Shown piece after piece: positions 6,819 through 15,395 of a stretch of DNA of 64,000 nucleotides. The DNA is from Rikenellaceae bacterium (GTDB lineage: Bacteria > Bacteroidota > Bacteroidia > Bacteroidales > Rikenellaceae). Made by a program: the position numbers and the translations under genes. The notes under the pieces were generated by a model that had not been told where the DNA came from, did not search any database, and saw nothing but the letters and a program-made list of their open reading frames with translations. Where the stretch lies: NCBI GenBank assembly GCA_017442365.1, contig JAFRZW010000001.1, positions 1 to 64,000 on the forward strand, read 5' to 3'. Every line of letters starts with the position of its first letter. Position 1 is the stretch's first letter.

Positions 6819-8366
6819 ATGACACAGGAAGAACTTTTCAAAAAGTTGGTCGCTCACTGCAAAGAGTACGGTTTCGTATTCCAGTCGAGTGAGATCTACG
6901 ACGGTCTGAGTGCCGTTTATGACTACGGTCAGAATGGTGTTGAGCTCAAAAACAACATCAAGCGTTACTGGTGGGATTCGATGGTTAAGCTCCACGAAAA
7001 TATCGTCGGTATCGACGCTGCAATCTTTATGCACCCCCGCACGTGGGAGGCTTCGGGCCACGTGGGCGCTTTCAACGACCCGCTGATCGACAACCGCGAC
7101 TCGAAGAAGCGCTATCGTGCCGATGTGCTGATCGAGGATTGGCTGGCTAAGCAGGACGAGAAGATTCAAAAGGAGGTCGATAAGGCTCGCAAGCGTTTTG
7201 GCGAGGCATTCGACGAGGAGCAGTATCGCGCAACTTCGCCCCGCGTGCTGGATATCGCTGCACGCCGCGATGAGATTCACAAGCGCTTCACCGAGGCTCT
7301 GAACGACACCAACCTCGAAGAGTTGCGTCAGATTATCCTCGACTGCGAGATCGTATGCCCCATTTCGGGTACTCGCAACTGGACCGAGGTGCGTCAGTTC
7401 AACCTGATGTTCTCGACCCAGATCGGTTCGGTGGCTGAGGGTGCCAACACCATCTATCTGCGTCCCGAGACGGCTCAGGGTATCTTCGTGAACTTCCTCA
7501 ATGTGCAGAAGACGGGTCGTATGAAGCTGCCGTTCGGTATTGCTCAGATCGGTAAGGCGTTCCGTAACGAGATCGTTGCACGTCAGTTCATCTTCCGTAT
7601 GCGCGAGTTCGAGCAGATGGAGATGCAGTTCTTCGTTCGTCCGGGCGAGGAGATGATGTGGTGGAACAAGTGGAAGAATACCCGTATGGCTTGGCACCGT
7701 GCGCTGGGCTTTGGCGACGAGAACTACCGCTTCCACGATCACGATAAGCTGGCTCACTACGCTAACGCTGCGACCGACGTCGAGTATAACTTCCCGTTCG
7801 GTTTCAAGGAGGTTGAGGGTATCCACTCGCGTACCGACTTCGACTTGGGCAACCACCAGAAGTTCTCGGGTCGCAAGATTCAATATTTCGACCCCGAGAC
7901 GGGCGAGAGCTACGTACCGTACGTTGTTGAGACCTCGATCGGTGTCGATCGTATGATCTTGCAGGTGCTGTCGGCTGCCTACACCGAGGAGAAGCTCGAA
8001 GGTGGCGACTCGCGCGTTGTGTTGCGCTTCCCCGCTGCGCTGGCACCGGTGAAGGTTGCCGTTCTGCCGCTGGTGAAGAAAGACGGTATGCCTGAGGTGG
8101 CTCAGAAGATCGTCGATGAGTTGAAGTATGACTTCAACGTGGTTTACGACGAGAAGGACTCGGTCGGCAAGCGCTACCGTCGTCAGGACGCAATCGGTAC
8201 TCCGTTCTGCGTTACGGTCGATGGTCAGACTTTGGAGGACGGAACGGTTACGGTTCGCCACCGCGACTCGATGACTCAGGAGCGCGTAGCGATCGACAAG
8301 TTGCACGCAATGGTCGATGAGGAGTGCTCGTTCCGCAAGCTCTTCAAGAAGTTGCAGGAGGCATAA
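6819..8366 (+). CDS. glyS: Glycyl-tRNA synthetase, class II homodimeric type
   Basis: 515 residues, full length for the eukaryote/archaea-like dimeric GlyRS used by Bacteroidota. It charges tRNA-Gly with glycine in the cytosol. Class II motifs are visible: YLRPETAQGIF before motif 2, FRNEIVARQFIFRMREFEQMEMQFF for motif 2, and IGVDRMILQVLSAAY for motif 3. The C-terminal anticodon-binding domain includes APVKVAVLPLVKKDG and GTPFCVTVDGQ. The start MTQEELFKKLV matches family starts. The gene leads a group with a small membrane peptide, ruvX and def, all on the same strand with short gaps. Product assignment is secure. Confidence 0.97.
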   Translation: MTQEELFKKLVAHCKEYGFVFQSSEIYDGLSAVYDYGQNGVELKNNIKRYWWDSMVKLHENIVGIDAAIFMHPRTWEASGHVGAFNDPLIDNRDSKKRYRADVLIEDWLAKQDEKIQKEVDKARKRFGEAFDEEQYRATSPRVLDIAARRDEIHKRFTEALNDTNLEELRQIILDCEIVCPISGTRNWTEVRQFNLMFSTQIGSVAEGANTIYLRPETAQGIFVNFLNVQKTGRMKLPFGIAQIGKAFRNEIVARQFIFRMREFEQMEMQFFVRPGEEMMWWNKWKNTRMAWHRALGFGDENYRFHDHDKLAHYANAATDVEYNFPFGFKEVEGIHSRTDFDLGNHQKFSGRKIQYFDPETGESYVPYVVETSIGVDRMILQVLSAAYTEEKLEGGDSRVVLRFPAALAPVKVAVLPLVKKDGMPEVAQKIVDELKYDFNVVYDEKDSVGKRYRRQDAIGTPFCVTVDGQTLEDGTVTVRHRDSMTQERVAIDKLHAMVDEECSFRKLFKKLQEA

Positions 8367-8401
8367 ACGCCGACACACTATCGAAGAAAAACACATTCGG
8401 A

Positions 8402-8512
8402 ATGGAGAAGACCAAGCGCATTTTGGGTATCGTGGTAAGGATCGTGGCGTTTTTAGCTGCGGCCTATGCCGTAGGGTATCTTATCGGATTGGCAGCGAGG
8501 GCTTTGGCTTAG
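8402..8512 (+). CDS. 36-residue single-helix membrane protein
   Basis: ATG 8402 to TAG 8510-8512. The product starts MEKTKRILGIVVRIVAFLAA: a short basic N-terminus followed by one long transmembrane helix rich in Ala, Leu and Gly to the end. It lies 35 bases after glyS and 4 bases before ruvX, in an operon-like run, which supports expression. No family recognised. Too short for most gene finders; could be a regulator of a membrane partner, which is not shown here. Confidence 0.6.
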   Translation: MEKTKRILGIVVRIVAFLAAAYAVGYLIGLAARALA

Positions 8513-8516
8513 GAAG

Positions 8517-8942
8517 ATGGGGCGCATACTCGCAATAGACTACGGATTGAAACGCACGGGATTGGCCGTGAGCGACCCGTTGCGAATCATCGCGGGGGCG
8601 CTCGATACGGTGGCGACCCACACTTTGATGGATTACTTGAAACAATATCTGTCGAAGAACGACGTTTCGACTATTGTGGTGGGGCAACCCAAGCAGACCA
8701 ACGGTGCGATGTCGGAGTCGTGGCGTGCGATTGAGCCCTTCGTGAACCGATTGCGAAAGGAGTTCCCGCAGGTGGAGGTGGTGCTCTACGACGAGCGTTT
8801 CACCTCGGTACTTGCCCATCGCACGATGCTCGAAAGTGGCATTGGGCGTATGGCTCGCCGCGATAAAGCGTTGGTCGATCGCATCTCGGCAACAATCATC
8901 TTGCAGGACTATATGCAGAGTCTGGAACTGAGAGGAATGTAA
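8517..8942 (+). CDS. ruvX: Putative pre-16S rRNA nuclease, YqgF/RuvX family
   Basis: 141 residues, usual length. The RNase H-like fold opens with ILAIDYGLKRTGLAVSDPLR, containing the first catalytic Asp (DYG). It continues with TIVVGQPKQTNG (acidic position replaced by Q/K as seen in some family members), VVLYDERFTSVLA with the DERxTS motif, and KALVDRISATIILQDYM with the last Asp. YqgF trims the 5' end of pre-16S rRNA in E. coli; the older resolvase name comes from fold similarity. It sits between a 36-residue membrane peptide and def, which fits a translation-related cluster with glyS. Confidence 0.92.
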   Translation: MGRILAIDYGLKRTGLAVSDPLRIIAGALDTVATHTLMDYLKQYLSKNDVSTIVVGQPKQTNGAMSESWRAIEPFVNRLRKEFPQVEVVLYDERFTSVLAHRTMLESGIGRMARRDKALVDRISATIILQDYMQSLELRGM

Positions 8943-8972
8943 ATAAAAACAAAACAGAAGGAGTATAAAACT

Positions 8973-9524
8973 ATGATCTATCCTATCGTAATATATGGTG
9001 CTCAGGTGCTGCGTGAGCAGTGCAAGGAGGTGCCGGCGGACTATCCCGATCTGAAAAAGTTGGTCGAGGATATGTTTTCGACGATGTACGAGGCTGAGGG
9101 TGTCGGATTGGCAGCACCGCAGATCGGCAAGGCATTGAAGCTCTTTGTGATCGATTGCTCGCCGTGGGCCGAGGACGATCCGCGTTTGGAGGGTTTCCGC
9201 AAGGCGTTCATCAACCCCGAGATCTATGAGCGTTCGGAGGAGGAGGAGCTCTTCAATGAGGGTTGCCTGAGTCTGCCCGGGCTGCACGAGGACGTTTCGC
9301 GCCCCGTGGCGATCCGTATCCGCTACTTCGACGAGGATTTCGTCGAGCACGATGAGGAGTTCGATGGCTATGCTGCCCGCGTGATCCAGCACGAGTACGA
9401 CCACTTGGAGGGTAAGGTCTTCACCGACCGTCTGTCGCCTCTGCGTCGCAATCTGTTGCGCAGCAAGTTGCTCGGTTTCGGCAAGGGCAAGTTCCGCGCC
9501 CACTACCGCACACGCCAAAAGTAA
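8973..9524 (+). CDS. def: Peptide deformylase
   Basis: 183 residues. All three deformylase motifs are present: GVGLAAPQIG (motif 1), EGCLSLPG (motif 2, Cys metal ligand) and QHEYDHLEGKVF (motif 3, HExxH with two His ligands and catalytic Glu). It removes the formyl group from nascent protein N-termini at the ribosome, using Fe2+ or Zn2+. Next to ruvX as in many Bacteroidota. Followed by a strong terminator at 9544-9577, so it closes the glyS-ruvX-def group. Secure assignment. Confidence 0.96.
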   Translation: MIYPIVIYGAQVLREQCKEVPADYPDLKKLVEDMFSTMYEAEGVGLAAPQIGKALKLFVIDCSPWAEDDPRLEGFRKAFINPEIYERSEEEELFNEGCLSLPGLHEDVSRPVAIRIRYFDEDFVEHDEEFDGYAARVIQHEYDHLEGKVFTDRLSPLRRNLLRSKLLGFGKGKFRAHYRTRQK

Positions 9525-9543
9525 CTGATAGCACAAATCACTG

Positions 9544-9577
9544 AGGTCGCCCCGCATTCGTTGGGCGACCTTTTTTT
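9544..9577 (+). terminator. Terminator after def
   Basis: AGGTCGCCC (9544-9552) pairs perfectly with GGGCGACCT (9563-9571), ten-base loop, then a run of T to 9577. Confidence 0.9.
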
Positions 9578-9718
9578 ATTGACGTTTGGGCGCTCGACTC
9601 ACAAAAATCGGGCACTCACAGCCCGCGTTTCCCCCATTCTCGGACGCCCCACCCCGCATTTATAAATATAGGTATCGAAAAAAGTTTTAAAATATTTGCA
9701 TTTTTCTTGTTCTATGTA

Positions 9719-9750
9719 TTGCAAAATACCATATTATTTTCATATCTTTG
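9719..9750 (+). promoter_or_regulatory. Promoter of the beta-barrel receptor gene
   Basis: TTG at 9719-9721, 21-base spacer, TATCTTTG at 9743-9750. This gives a leader of about 65 bases, rich in CAA, before ATG 9823. Confidence 0.75.
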
Positions 9751-9822
9751 TGTCGTAGAATTAAAAACAATACCAAGAACAAACGGATACAAACAACAAT
9801 AACAACAAAAAAATTACCCTCT

Positions 9823-12228
9823 ATGAAACGTTTTTTTACACTTTTGCTCATCGCATTGACACTCGCCGTCTCATCGGCTATGGCAGCTCGCCAGAACAAC
9901 CACTCGCTGCGCGGTCGCGTAGTCGATGAGAACAACCAGCCCGTTGAGTTCGCAACGGTCGTTGTCCTCGCCCCCGACTCGACCCAGCGCACGGGCATCG
10001 CCACCGACTCGAAGGGTCGCTTCGAGCTCTCGACCATCGAGGGCGAGGCGATCCTGACGGTGCAGTACGTAGGCTACCAGCCCTACTATCAGCCCATCAA
10101 CCTCACCTCATCGACCGACTTGGGCGACATCGCAATCGCGCCCGCCACGAACTCGGTCGGTGAGGTTGTCGTTACGGCTCGACTGATTACCCGCGAGGCC
10201 GACCGCTTTGTGGTCGATGTGGCCAACAACCGCGCCGTGGCGATCGGCAAGGACGGTATGGAGATTCTCCGCACTGCCCCGGGAGTGTGGATTCAAGGCG
10301 ACAAGATCTCGATCAATGGCGCGTCGGGCACACGCATTATGGTCAATGATCGAATGTTGAACCTCACGGGCGACGACCTGGCAGCCTACCTCCGCTCGCT
10401 CAATGCCGAGGACGTGCAGAAGATCGAGGTAATCCCCGTATCGGGTGCCGACTACGACGCCAATTCGTCGGGCGGTATCATCAAGATCACGATGCGCAAA
10501 CCGCGTCGCGACGGCGTTACGGGTTCGGTACAAACCCGCGTGATGACCAGCAAATACAACCCCATCTACGTTGTTCCGTCGGCTCGTGTCAGCTATCACC
10601 GTGGACGTGTAACGGTCAATGCCTCTGCAAATTACACCTACGACAACTATCTGGGCGAGGCGATCGAGAGCACCGAGTATCTCACCTCGTCGAACACGCT
10701 CTCGGGTTATTCGATGGATAGCCTGCGTAACCACCGAGGTAACGCCTCGCTCGGTGCGGTCTATGAGGTGAACGATCGCCACAGCATTGGTGCCGAAGGT
10801 TACTATCAAGGCTCGACCACGCGCAATCGCACCACCTCGACCTCGACCTTCACCAACGGCTCGTCGGTCGAAAACAGCAGTCAGTACTCAGGCTACGAAA
10901 AGCGCAACGTCTGGTCGGCATCGGCCAACTACATCGCCAAGCTCGACACACTCGGCTCGACCTTCAAGTTGATTGGCGACTTCTATTCGCAGATCAATAG
11001 CGACAACGACGACTACTCGAACCGCGCTTTGTCGACAGGCGTTGCGACCGATTCGACCTACCGCAGCATAGTTGGTACCGACTACCGAATCTACTCACTA
11101 TCAGCCGCTTTGGAGAAGAATTTCAACGCAAAGACCTCGCTTCACGTAGGCGCAAAATATACGCGCAACGAGATGAACAACGATCTGCTGTACGAATACT
11201 TGTCGGGTGGCGCGTGGAACGTCCACGATGGTCAGACGATCGACATCAACTTCACGGAGAATATCGCCGCAGCCTACGCCATCATCAACACTAAGTTTGG
11301 CAAGGTGGGTGTCAATGCGGGTCTGCGCCTCGAATATACCCACTCGGCACCCCGCACCAAGGGCGAGGGCGACAAATCGACCTACACCAAGCGCGAGTAC
11401 CTCAGCCTCTTTCCGCACGCCAACATCAGCGTTCCGCTCAATGAGAAGCAATCGACCTCGCTCGTTGCGACCTACGCCCGCACCATTGGTCGCCCGTCGT
11501 TCTGGCACTTGTCGCCCTACCGCGCGCAACTGACTCAGTACTCATACGTTACGGGTAACCCATACCTTAAACCCGTCTATAACAATAACTTCACGATGAC
11601 GGCCATCTTCGGCTACAAATACACCGTTTCGTTCACTGCTCTGTTGCAGGAGAACTACATCGCACAGATCGCCTATATCGACCCGACGGATCCCAATATG
11701 ATGTTCTACCGCCACGACAATATGAACTCGAATTGGAACTTCTGGCTTAATGTCAATCTGCCGTTCCAAATCACTAAATGGCTGTCGCTCAACACTTCGC
11801 TCGGAGGTATGAGTATCAACCAGCGCATTACAGCAGGCTCGGCAGTCGAGCGCAAGTGGATCGGTCAGGGTCGCGCTGCCCTCGCCGCAACACTGCCCAA
11901 GGGTTTCTTCATCGAGAGCTCGTTCTCGTGTATGTCGCCCATTATGCAGGGCAACCTCTACGTCGAGAATTGGATCACCGATTTCGGCGTGTCGGTCAAG
12001 AAGAGTTTCGCGAAGGATCGCTTTACGGTCAGCGCCACGGTCGATAACCTCTTCCAGCAGGAGAACGTGATTTTAGCCAAGCAGACCGAGTTCCGCCGTC
12101 GCACGCTGATGAACGACCAGAACCACACACCGCGATTCGTCTTTTCGTTGCGCTACAACTTCAAGAGCGGCGTAAAGTTCCGCAGCCGTTCGATCGAGCG
12201 TGGCGAGAGCAGCGAACGACTCAACTAA
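9823..12228 (+). CDS. TonB-dependent-receptor-like outer membrane beta-barrel protein
   Basis: 801 residues from ATG 9823. The frame is open upstream, but this Met begins a clear signal peptide (MKRFFTLLLIALTLAVSSAM, cleavage after the following Ala) and follows the promoter. Next comes a carboxypeptidase-regulatory-like domain (LRGRVVDENNQPVEFATVVV ... VQYVGYQPYY). A plug-like segment follows (VDVANNRAVAIGKDGMEIL, KIEVIPVSGADYDANSSGGI), then a large 22-strand-type barrel with aromatic strands to the end. This is the OMP_b-brl_3 group of Bacteroidota. No TonB box is obvious and the substrate is unknown. Monocistronic: own promoter and terminator. Confidence 0.88.
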   Translation: MKRFFTLLLIALTLAVSSAMAARQNNHSLRGRVVDENNQPVEFATVVVLAPDSTQRTGIATDSKGRFELSTIEGEAILTVQYVGYQPYYQPINLTSSTDLGDIAIAPATNSVGEVVVTARLITREADRFVVDVANNRAVAIGKDGMEILRTAPGVWIQGDKISINGASGTRIMVNDRMLNLTGDDLAAYLRSLNAEDVQKIEVIPVSGADYDANSSGGIIKITMRKPRRDGVTGSVQTRVMTSKYNPIYVVPSARVSYHRGRVTVNASANYTYDNYLGEAIESTEYLTSSNTLSGYSMDSLRNHRGNASLGAVYEVNDRHSIGAEGYYQGSTTRNRTTSTSTFTNGSSVENSSQYSGYEKRNVWSASANYIAKLDTLGSTFKLIGDFYSQINSDNDDYSNRALSTGVATDSTYRSIVGTDYRIYSLSAALEKNFNAKTSLHVGAKYTRNEMNNDLLYEYLSGGAWNVHDGQTIDINFTENIAAAYAIINTKFGKVGVNAGLRLEYTHSAPRTKGEGDKSTYTKREYLSLFPHANISVPLNEKQSTSLVATYARTIGRPSFWHLSPYRAQLTQYSYVTGNPYLKPVYNNNFTMTAIFGYKYTVSFTALLQENYIAQIAYIDPTDPNMMFYRHDNMNSNWNFWLNVNLPFQITKWLSLNTSLGGMSINQRITAGSAVERKWIGQGRAALAATLPKGFFIESSFSCMSPIMQGNLYVENWITDFGVSVKKSFAKDRFTVSATVDNLFQQENVILAKQTEFRRRTLMNDQNHTPRFVFSLRYNFKSGVKFRSRSIERGESSERLN

Positions 12229-12281
12229 CTCACTCTCAGCAAGCAAGCGATTTCCCCCTATACAGCAATTTTTTCGCCCCG

Positions 12282-12314
12282 CGCCCCTTTCCGACAAGGA
12301 TTGGGGCGTTTTTT
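12282..12314 (+). terminator. Terminator after the beta-barrel gene
   Basis: CGCCCC (12282-12287) with GGGGCG (12303-12308) followed by six T. An alternative upstream CGCCCC arm is at 12275-12280. Confidence 0.75.
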
Positions 12315-12382
12315 GCGGGCGGGCAATGATTACACGCAACAATTTTGTATATTTGTACGTTAAAAAGGAAAAATTTTACGCT

Positions 12383-13540
12383 ATGAAAATACACGAAGAC
12401 ATCAAATACATCGGCGTCGATGACCTCGATTTGGATCTGTTCGAGAGCCAATACATCATTCCCAACGGCATTTCGTACAACTCGTATCTCATTCTCGACA
12501 AGAAAATTGCGGTGATGGATACGGTCGATTCGCGCAAGTACGGCGAGTGGCGCGAGAATCTGCGCTCGGCACTCGAAGGTCGCACGCCCGACTACCTCAT
12601 CGTGCACCATATGGAGCCCGACCACGTGGGCGACATCGTGGCACTGATGGACGACTATCCCGAGATGATGATCGTTGCCTCGGCACGCGCCGTGCAGATG
12701 ATGCCGCAATTCTTCGAGGGTGTCGATTTCACACCCCGCACGATCGCCGTCAAGGAGGGCGATACGCTCTCGTTAGGCGCTCACACTCTGCACTTTATGA
12801 TGGCACCAATGGTGCATTGGCCCGAGGTGATGGTGTCGTACGATGAGCTGTCGAAGGTGGTCTTTTCGGCCGACGCCTTCGGTAAGTTCGGGGCGTTGTC
12901 GCACGACGAAGAGTGGGCTTGCGAGGCGCGTCGCTACTACTTCAACATCTGCGGAAAGTATGGCGTGCCCGTGCAGACGCTGCTCAAAAAATTGGCAGCG
13001 CTCGACGTCGAGATGATCTGCCCGCTGCACGGTCCGATACTGACCGAAAATCTCGATTACTACATCGGTCTGTACGACACGTGGAGCAAGTATAAGCCTG
13101 AGACTGAGGGCGTTTTCATTGCCTTCGCGTCGATTCACGGAGGTACGGCCGCAGCTGCCGGAAAGTTGGCCGAGATACTGCGTGCAAAGGGTGCTCCGAA
13201 GGTCTCGGTGGCAGATCTGAGCCGCGACGATATGGCTGAGGCTGTGGAAGATGCGTTCCGAATGAGCAAGCTCGTGGTGGCAGCATCGTCGTATGACTCG
13301 GGCGTATTCCCACCGATGTACGACTTCCTGCACCATTTGCAGATCAAGAGTTTCCAGAAGCGTCGCGTTGCGATCGTCGAAAATGGTTCGTGGGCGCCGT
13401 CGGCAGGTCGCGTTATGCGCGCGATGTTGGGCGAGATGAAGGATTTGGAGATCGTCGAGCCGATGGTTACGATCCGCTCGCGAATGAAGAGCACCGATCT
13501 GCCCGCAATGGAGGCTCTGGCCGACGCTCTGCTGGCATAA
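12383..13540 (+). CDS. FprA-type flavodiiron protein
   Basis: 385 residues from ATG 12383, usual length for an A-type flavoprotein. The N-terminal metallo-beta-lactamase domain carries the diiron motif HHMEPDHVGD (ligands H76, E78, D80), and further ligands lie in HWPEVM, SADAFG and CPLHGP. The C-terminal flavodoxin domain (from about 250, IAFASIHGGTAAAAGKLAE) binds FMN. Flavodiiron proteins reduce O2 to water or NO to N2O in the cytosol of anaerobes, protecting oxygen-sensitive enzymes. A TATATTTG at 12348-12355 is a plausible -7 element. It is followed after 21 bases by the phosphoesterase gene. Confidence 0.93.
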   Translation: MKIHEDIKYIGVDDLDLDLFESQYIIPNGISYNSYLILDKKIAVMDTVDSRKYGEWRENLRSALEGRTPDYLIVHHMEPDHVGDIVALMDDYPEMMIVASARAVQMMPQFFEGVDFTPRTIAVKEGDTLSLGAHTLHFMMAPMVHWPEVMVSYDELSKVVFSADAFGKFGALSHDEEWACEARRYYFNICGKYGVPVQTLLKKLAALDVEMICPLHGPILTENLDYYIGLYDTWSKYKPETEGVFIAFASIHGGTAAAAGKLAEILRAKGAPKVSVADLSRDDMAEAVEDAFRMSKLVVAASSYDSGVFPPMYDFLHHLQIKSFQKRRVAIVENGSWAPSAGRVMRAMLGEMKDLEIVEPMVTIRSRMKSTDLPAMEALADALLA

Positions 13541-13561
13541 ACCATTGATACGCAAACCGAT

Positions 13562-14641
13562 ATGAAGCTGATGTTTTTGGCGATGATGGCGGCGTATGTG
13601 GGTGGCAACATCTACATTTTCGTGCGTGCATTGCAGCAGCTTGGCGGTGCACCTACGTGGGTGCGCGTGCTGTTCGGCGTGCTGTTTTGGGCGGCGGCGC
13701 TGGCGCTATTTGTCGCTATCGGAATGCGAAACATCGCTCTGCCCGCGACGCTCAGTCGCGCGATGTTCAACCTCGGTTCGATCTGGTTGGTCTTTACGCT
13801 TTATATGGTTATTGCGCTGATTGTTACCGACTTGGCGCATTGGGCAATGCCGTCGTTCAAGTGCGGTTTTTGGGTCGCATTCGTGGCGGTCAGCGCGTTG
13901 CTCGTATATGGATATTGGAACTATCGACACCCGCGCGTGGTCGAGCTGGACCTCACGATCGACCGACCGATTGAGGGCGGACAAATGCGAATTGTGGCGG
14001 TGAGCGACGTCCATTTGGGCGAGGGTACGGGGCGCAAAAAGTTGCGTCGCTATGTAGATATGATCAACGCTCAAAAGCCTGATGTTGTGCTCGTTGCAGG
14101 CGATTTGATCGACAACTCGGTGCTGCCCGTTGTGCGAGATTCGATGGGCGAAGAGTTGGCACGAATCGAGGCTCCGATCTATATGGCGGCAGGTAACCAC
14201 GAGTATATCAGCGGGATAGAGCGTATCGAGGAGTATCTGCGCTCGACGCCCGTACGGTTGTTGCGCGACTCGGTGGCGGTGCTGCCTAATGGGGTGCAGT
14301 TGATCTGCCGCGACGACCGTGCGAATCGACGTCGAGAGTCGCTGAGTGCGCTCATCGCCAAGGCCGATACGACACGCCCGATGGTCGTTATCGACCACCA
14401 ACCCTACCACTTGGCGGAGGCTGACTCGCTCGGTATCGACCTGCAAATCAGCGGACATACCCACCGTGGGCAGGTGTGGCCACTCAATCTGCTCACCGAT
14501 CGAATGTACGAACAGAGCCACGGCTATCGACGTTGGTCGCAGGCACACATCTACGTTTCGAGTGGTCTGTCGCTGTGGGGTCCTCCGTTCCGAATCGGCA
14601 CCCAAAGCGAGCTTGTAGTAATCCGACTTAAAAACGAATAA
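13562..14641 (+). CDS. Membrane-anchored metallophosphoesterase
   Basis: 359 residues. Three or four N-terminal transmembrane helices (to about 125) precede a calcineurin-like phosphoesterase domain. All metal motifs are present: AVSDVHLG (DxH), VAGDLIDN (GDxxD), AAGNHEY (GNHE) and SGHTHRGQVWP (GHTH). This is the layout of YaeI/YkuE-type membrane phosphodiesterases, some of which act on lipids or cell-wall precursors; the substrate here is unknown. It lies 21 bases after the flavodiiron gene and 4 bases before the nitroreductase, so the three probably form one operon. Confidence 0.9.
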   Translation: MKLMFLAMMAAYVGGNIYIFVRALQQLGGAPTWVRVLFGVLFWAAALALFVAIGMRNIALPATLSRAMFNLGSIWLVFTLYMVIALIVTDLAHWAMPSFKCGFWVAFVAVSALLVYGYWNYRHPRVVELDLTIDRPIEGGQMRIVAVSDVHLGEGTGRKKLRRYVDMINAQKPDVVLVAGDLIDNSVLPVVRDSMGEELARIEAPIYMAAGNHEYISGIERIEEYLRSTPVRLLRDSVAVLPNGVQLICRDDRANRRRESLSALIAKADTTRPMVVIDHQPYHLAEADSLGIDLQISGHTHRGQVWPLNLLTDRMYEQSHGYRRWSQAHIYVSSGLSLWGPPFRIGTQSELVVIRLKNE

Positions 14642-14645
14642 CGAT

Positions 14646-15284
14646 ATGGCAGACAATTACTTAGGCAAAAAGATGGAAGAGTATATGGCTCGTCGCGACG
14701 CGGGTACTGCACCCCGACGTGGGCACTCGCTCACGCACCTGCTGACCCGAAATCGCAGCCACCGCGCCTACGATCCGACGTTCATCGTGCGCGAGGATCA
14801 ACTGCGACGCATTATCGAGGTCAATACGCGCACTCCATCGGCTCGCAATCAACAGGTTCTGCGTTTCCGTGCGGTGCTCTCGGACGAGGCGGCGAAGGTG
14901 CTGCCGCACGTGCGTATGGGTGGTGCGCTACCCGAGCTACATCTGCCCACTGCGGGCACCGAGCCGAACGCCTACATAGTCATCTGCGCGACCGTGCCCG
15001 AAACGCGCGAGGTAAGCATTGATCTGGGCATCTCGGTACAGTCTATGTTGCTGCAAGCCACCGAGATAGGGTTGAACGGGCTCTGCATTGCAGCATTCAA
15101 TCGTGAGGCGGTGAAGGAGGCGTTGGAGTTGCCTTACGACCCTCTGCTCATTGTGGCGATTGGACGTGGAGCCGACCGAATCGAACTGACCCAAATCGCG
15201 TCCGCAGACGACCACCGATACTATCGCCGTGAGGGCACGCACTACGTCCCAAAAGTCGCTCTCGACGAATTGATAATCAAGTAA
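14646..15284 (+). CDS. Nitroreductase family protein
   Basis: 212 residues. FMN-binding pattern of the nitroreductase fold is visible: NRSHRAYDPTF near the N-terminus, NTRTPSARNQQVLRF (phosphate-binding Arg/Ser/Asn), a mid section DLGISVQSMLLQATEIGLNGLCIAAF, and LLIVAIGRGAD near the C-terminus. These flavoproteins reduce nitro compounds, quinones or enones with NAD(P)H; the natural substrate is not evident. Start 4 bases after the phosphoesterase stop. A terminator follows at 15305-15329. Confidence 0.9.
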   Translation: MADNYLGKKMEEYMARRDAGTAPRRGHSLTHLLTRNRSHRAYDPTFIVREDQLRRIIEVNTRTPSARNQQVLRFRAVLSDEAAKVLPHVRMGGALPELHLPTAGTEPNAYIVICATVPETREVSIDLGISVQSMLLQATEIGLNGLCIAAFNREAVKEALELPYDPLLIVAIGRGADRIELTQIASADDHRYYRREGTHYVPKVALDELIIK

Positions 15285-15304
15285 AACGTCCGACAACACA
15301 ATCG

Positions 15305-15329
15305 AAAGCCACCTGCGCGGGTGGCTTTT
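15305..15329 (+). terminator. Terminator after the nitroreductase
   Basis: AAAGCCACC (15305-15313) with GGTGGCTTT (15320-15328), short T run. Confidence 0.8.
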
Positions 15330-15364
15330 ACCTTATATATAATGGTGGTTTGAAAACAATTTCG

Positions 15365-15372
15365 TATCTTTG
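15365..15372 (+). promoter_or_regulatory. -7 element of ftsY
   Basis: TATCTTTG, 24 bases before the ftsY start; the -33 part is not clear. Confidence 0.6.
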
Positions 15373-15395
15373 CAAAAATCTATTGACTGAAAACT

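Noticed and set aside
6807-8396. 529-codon minus-strand frame over glyS
   Set aside because: Shadow of glyS; composition is the mirror of its codons, with no recognisable domain.
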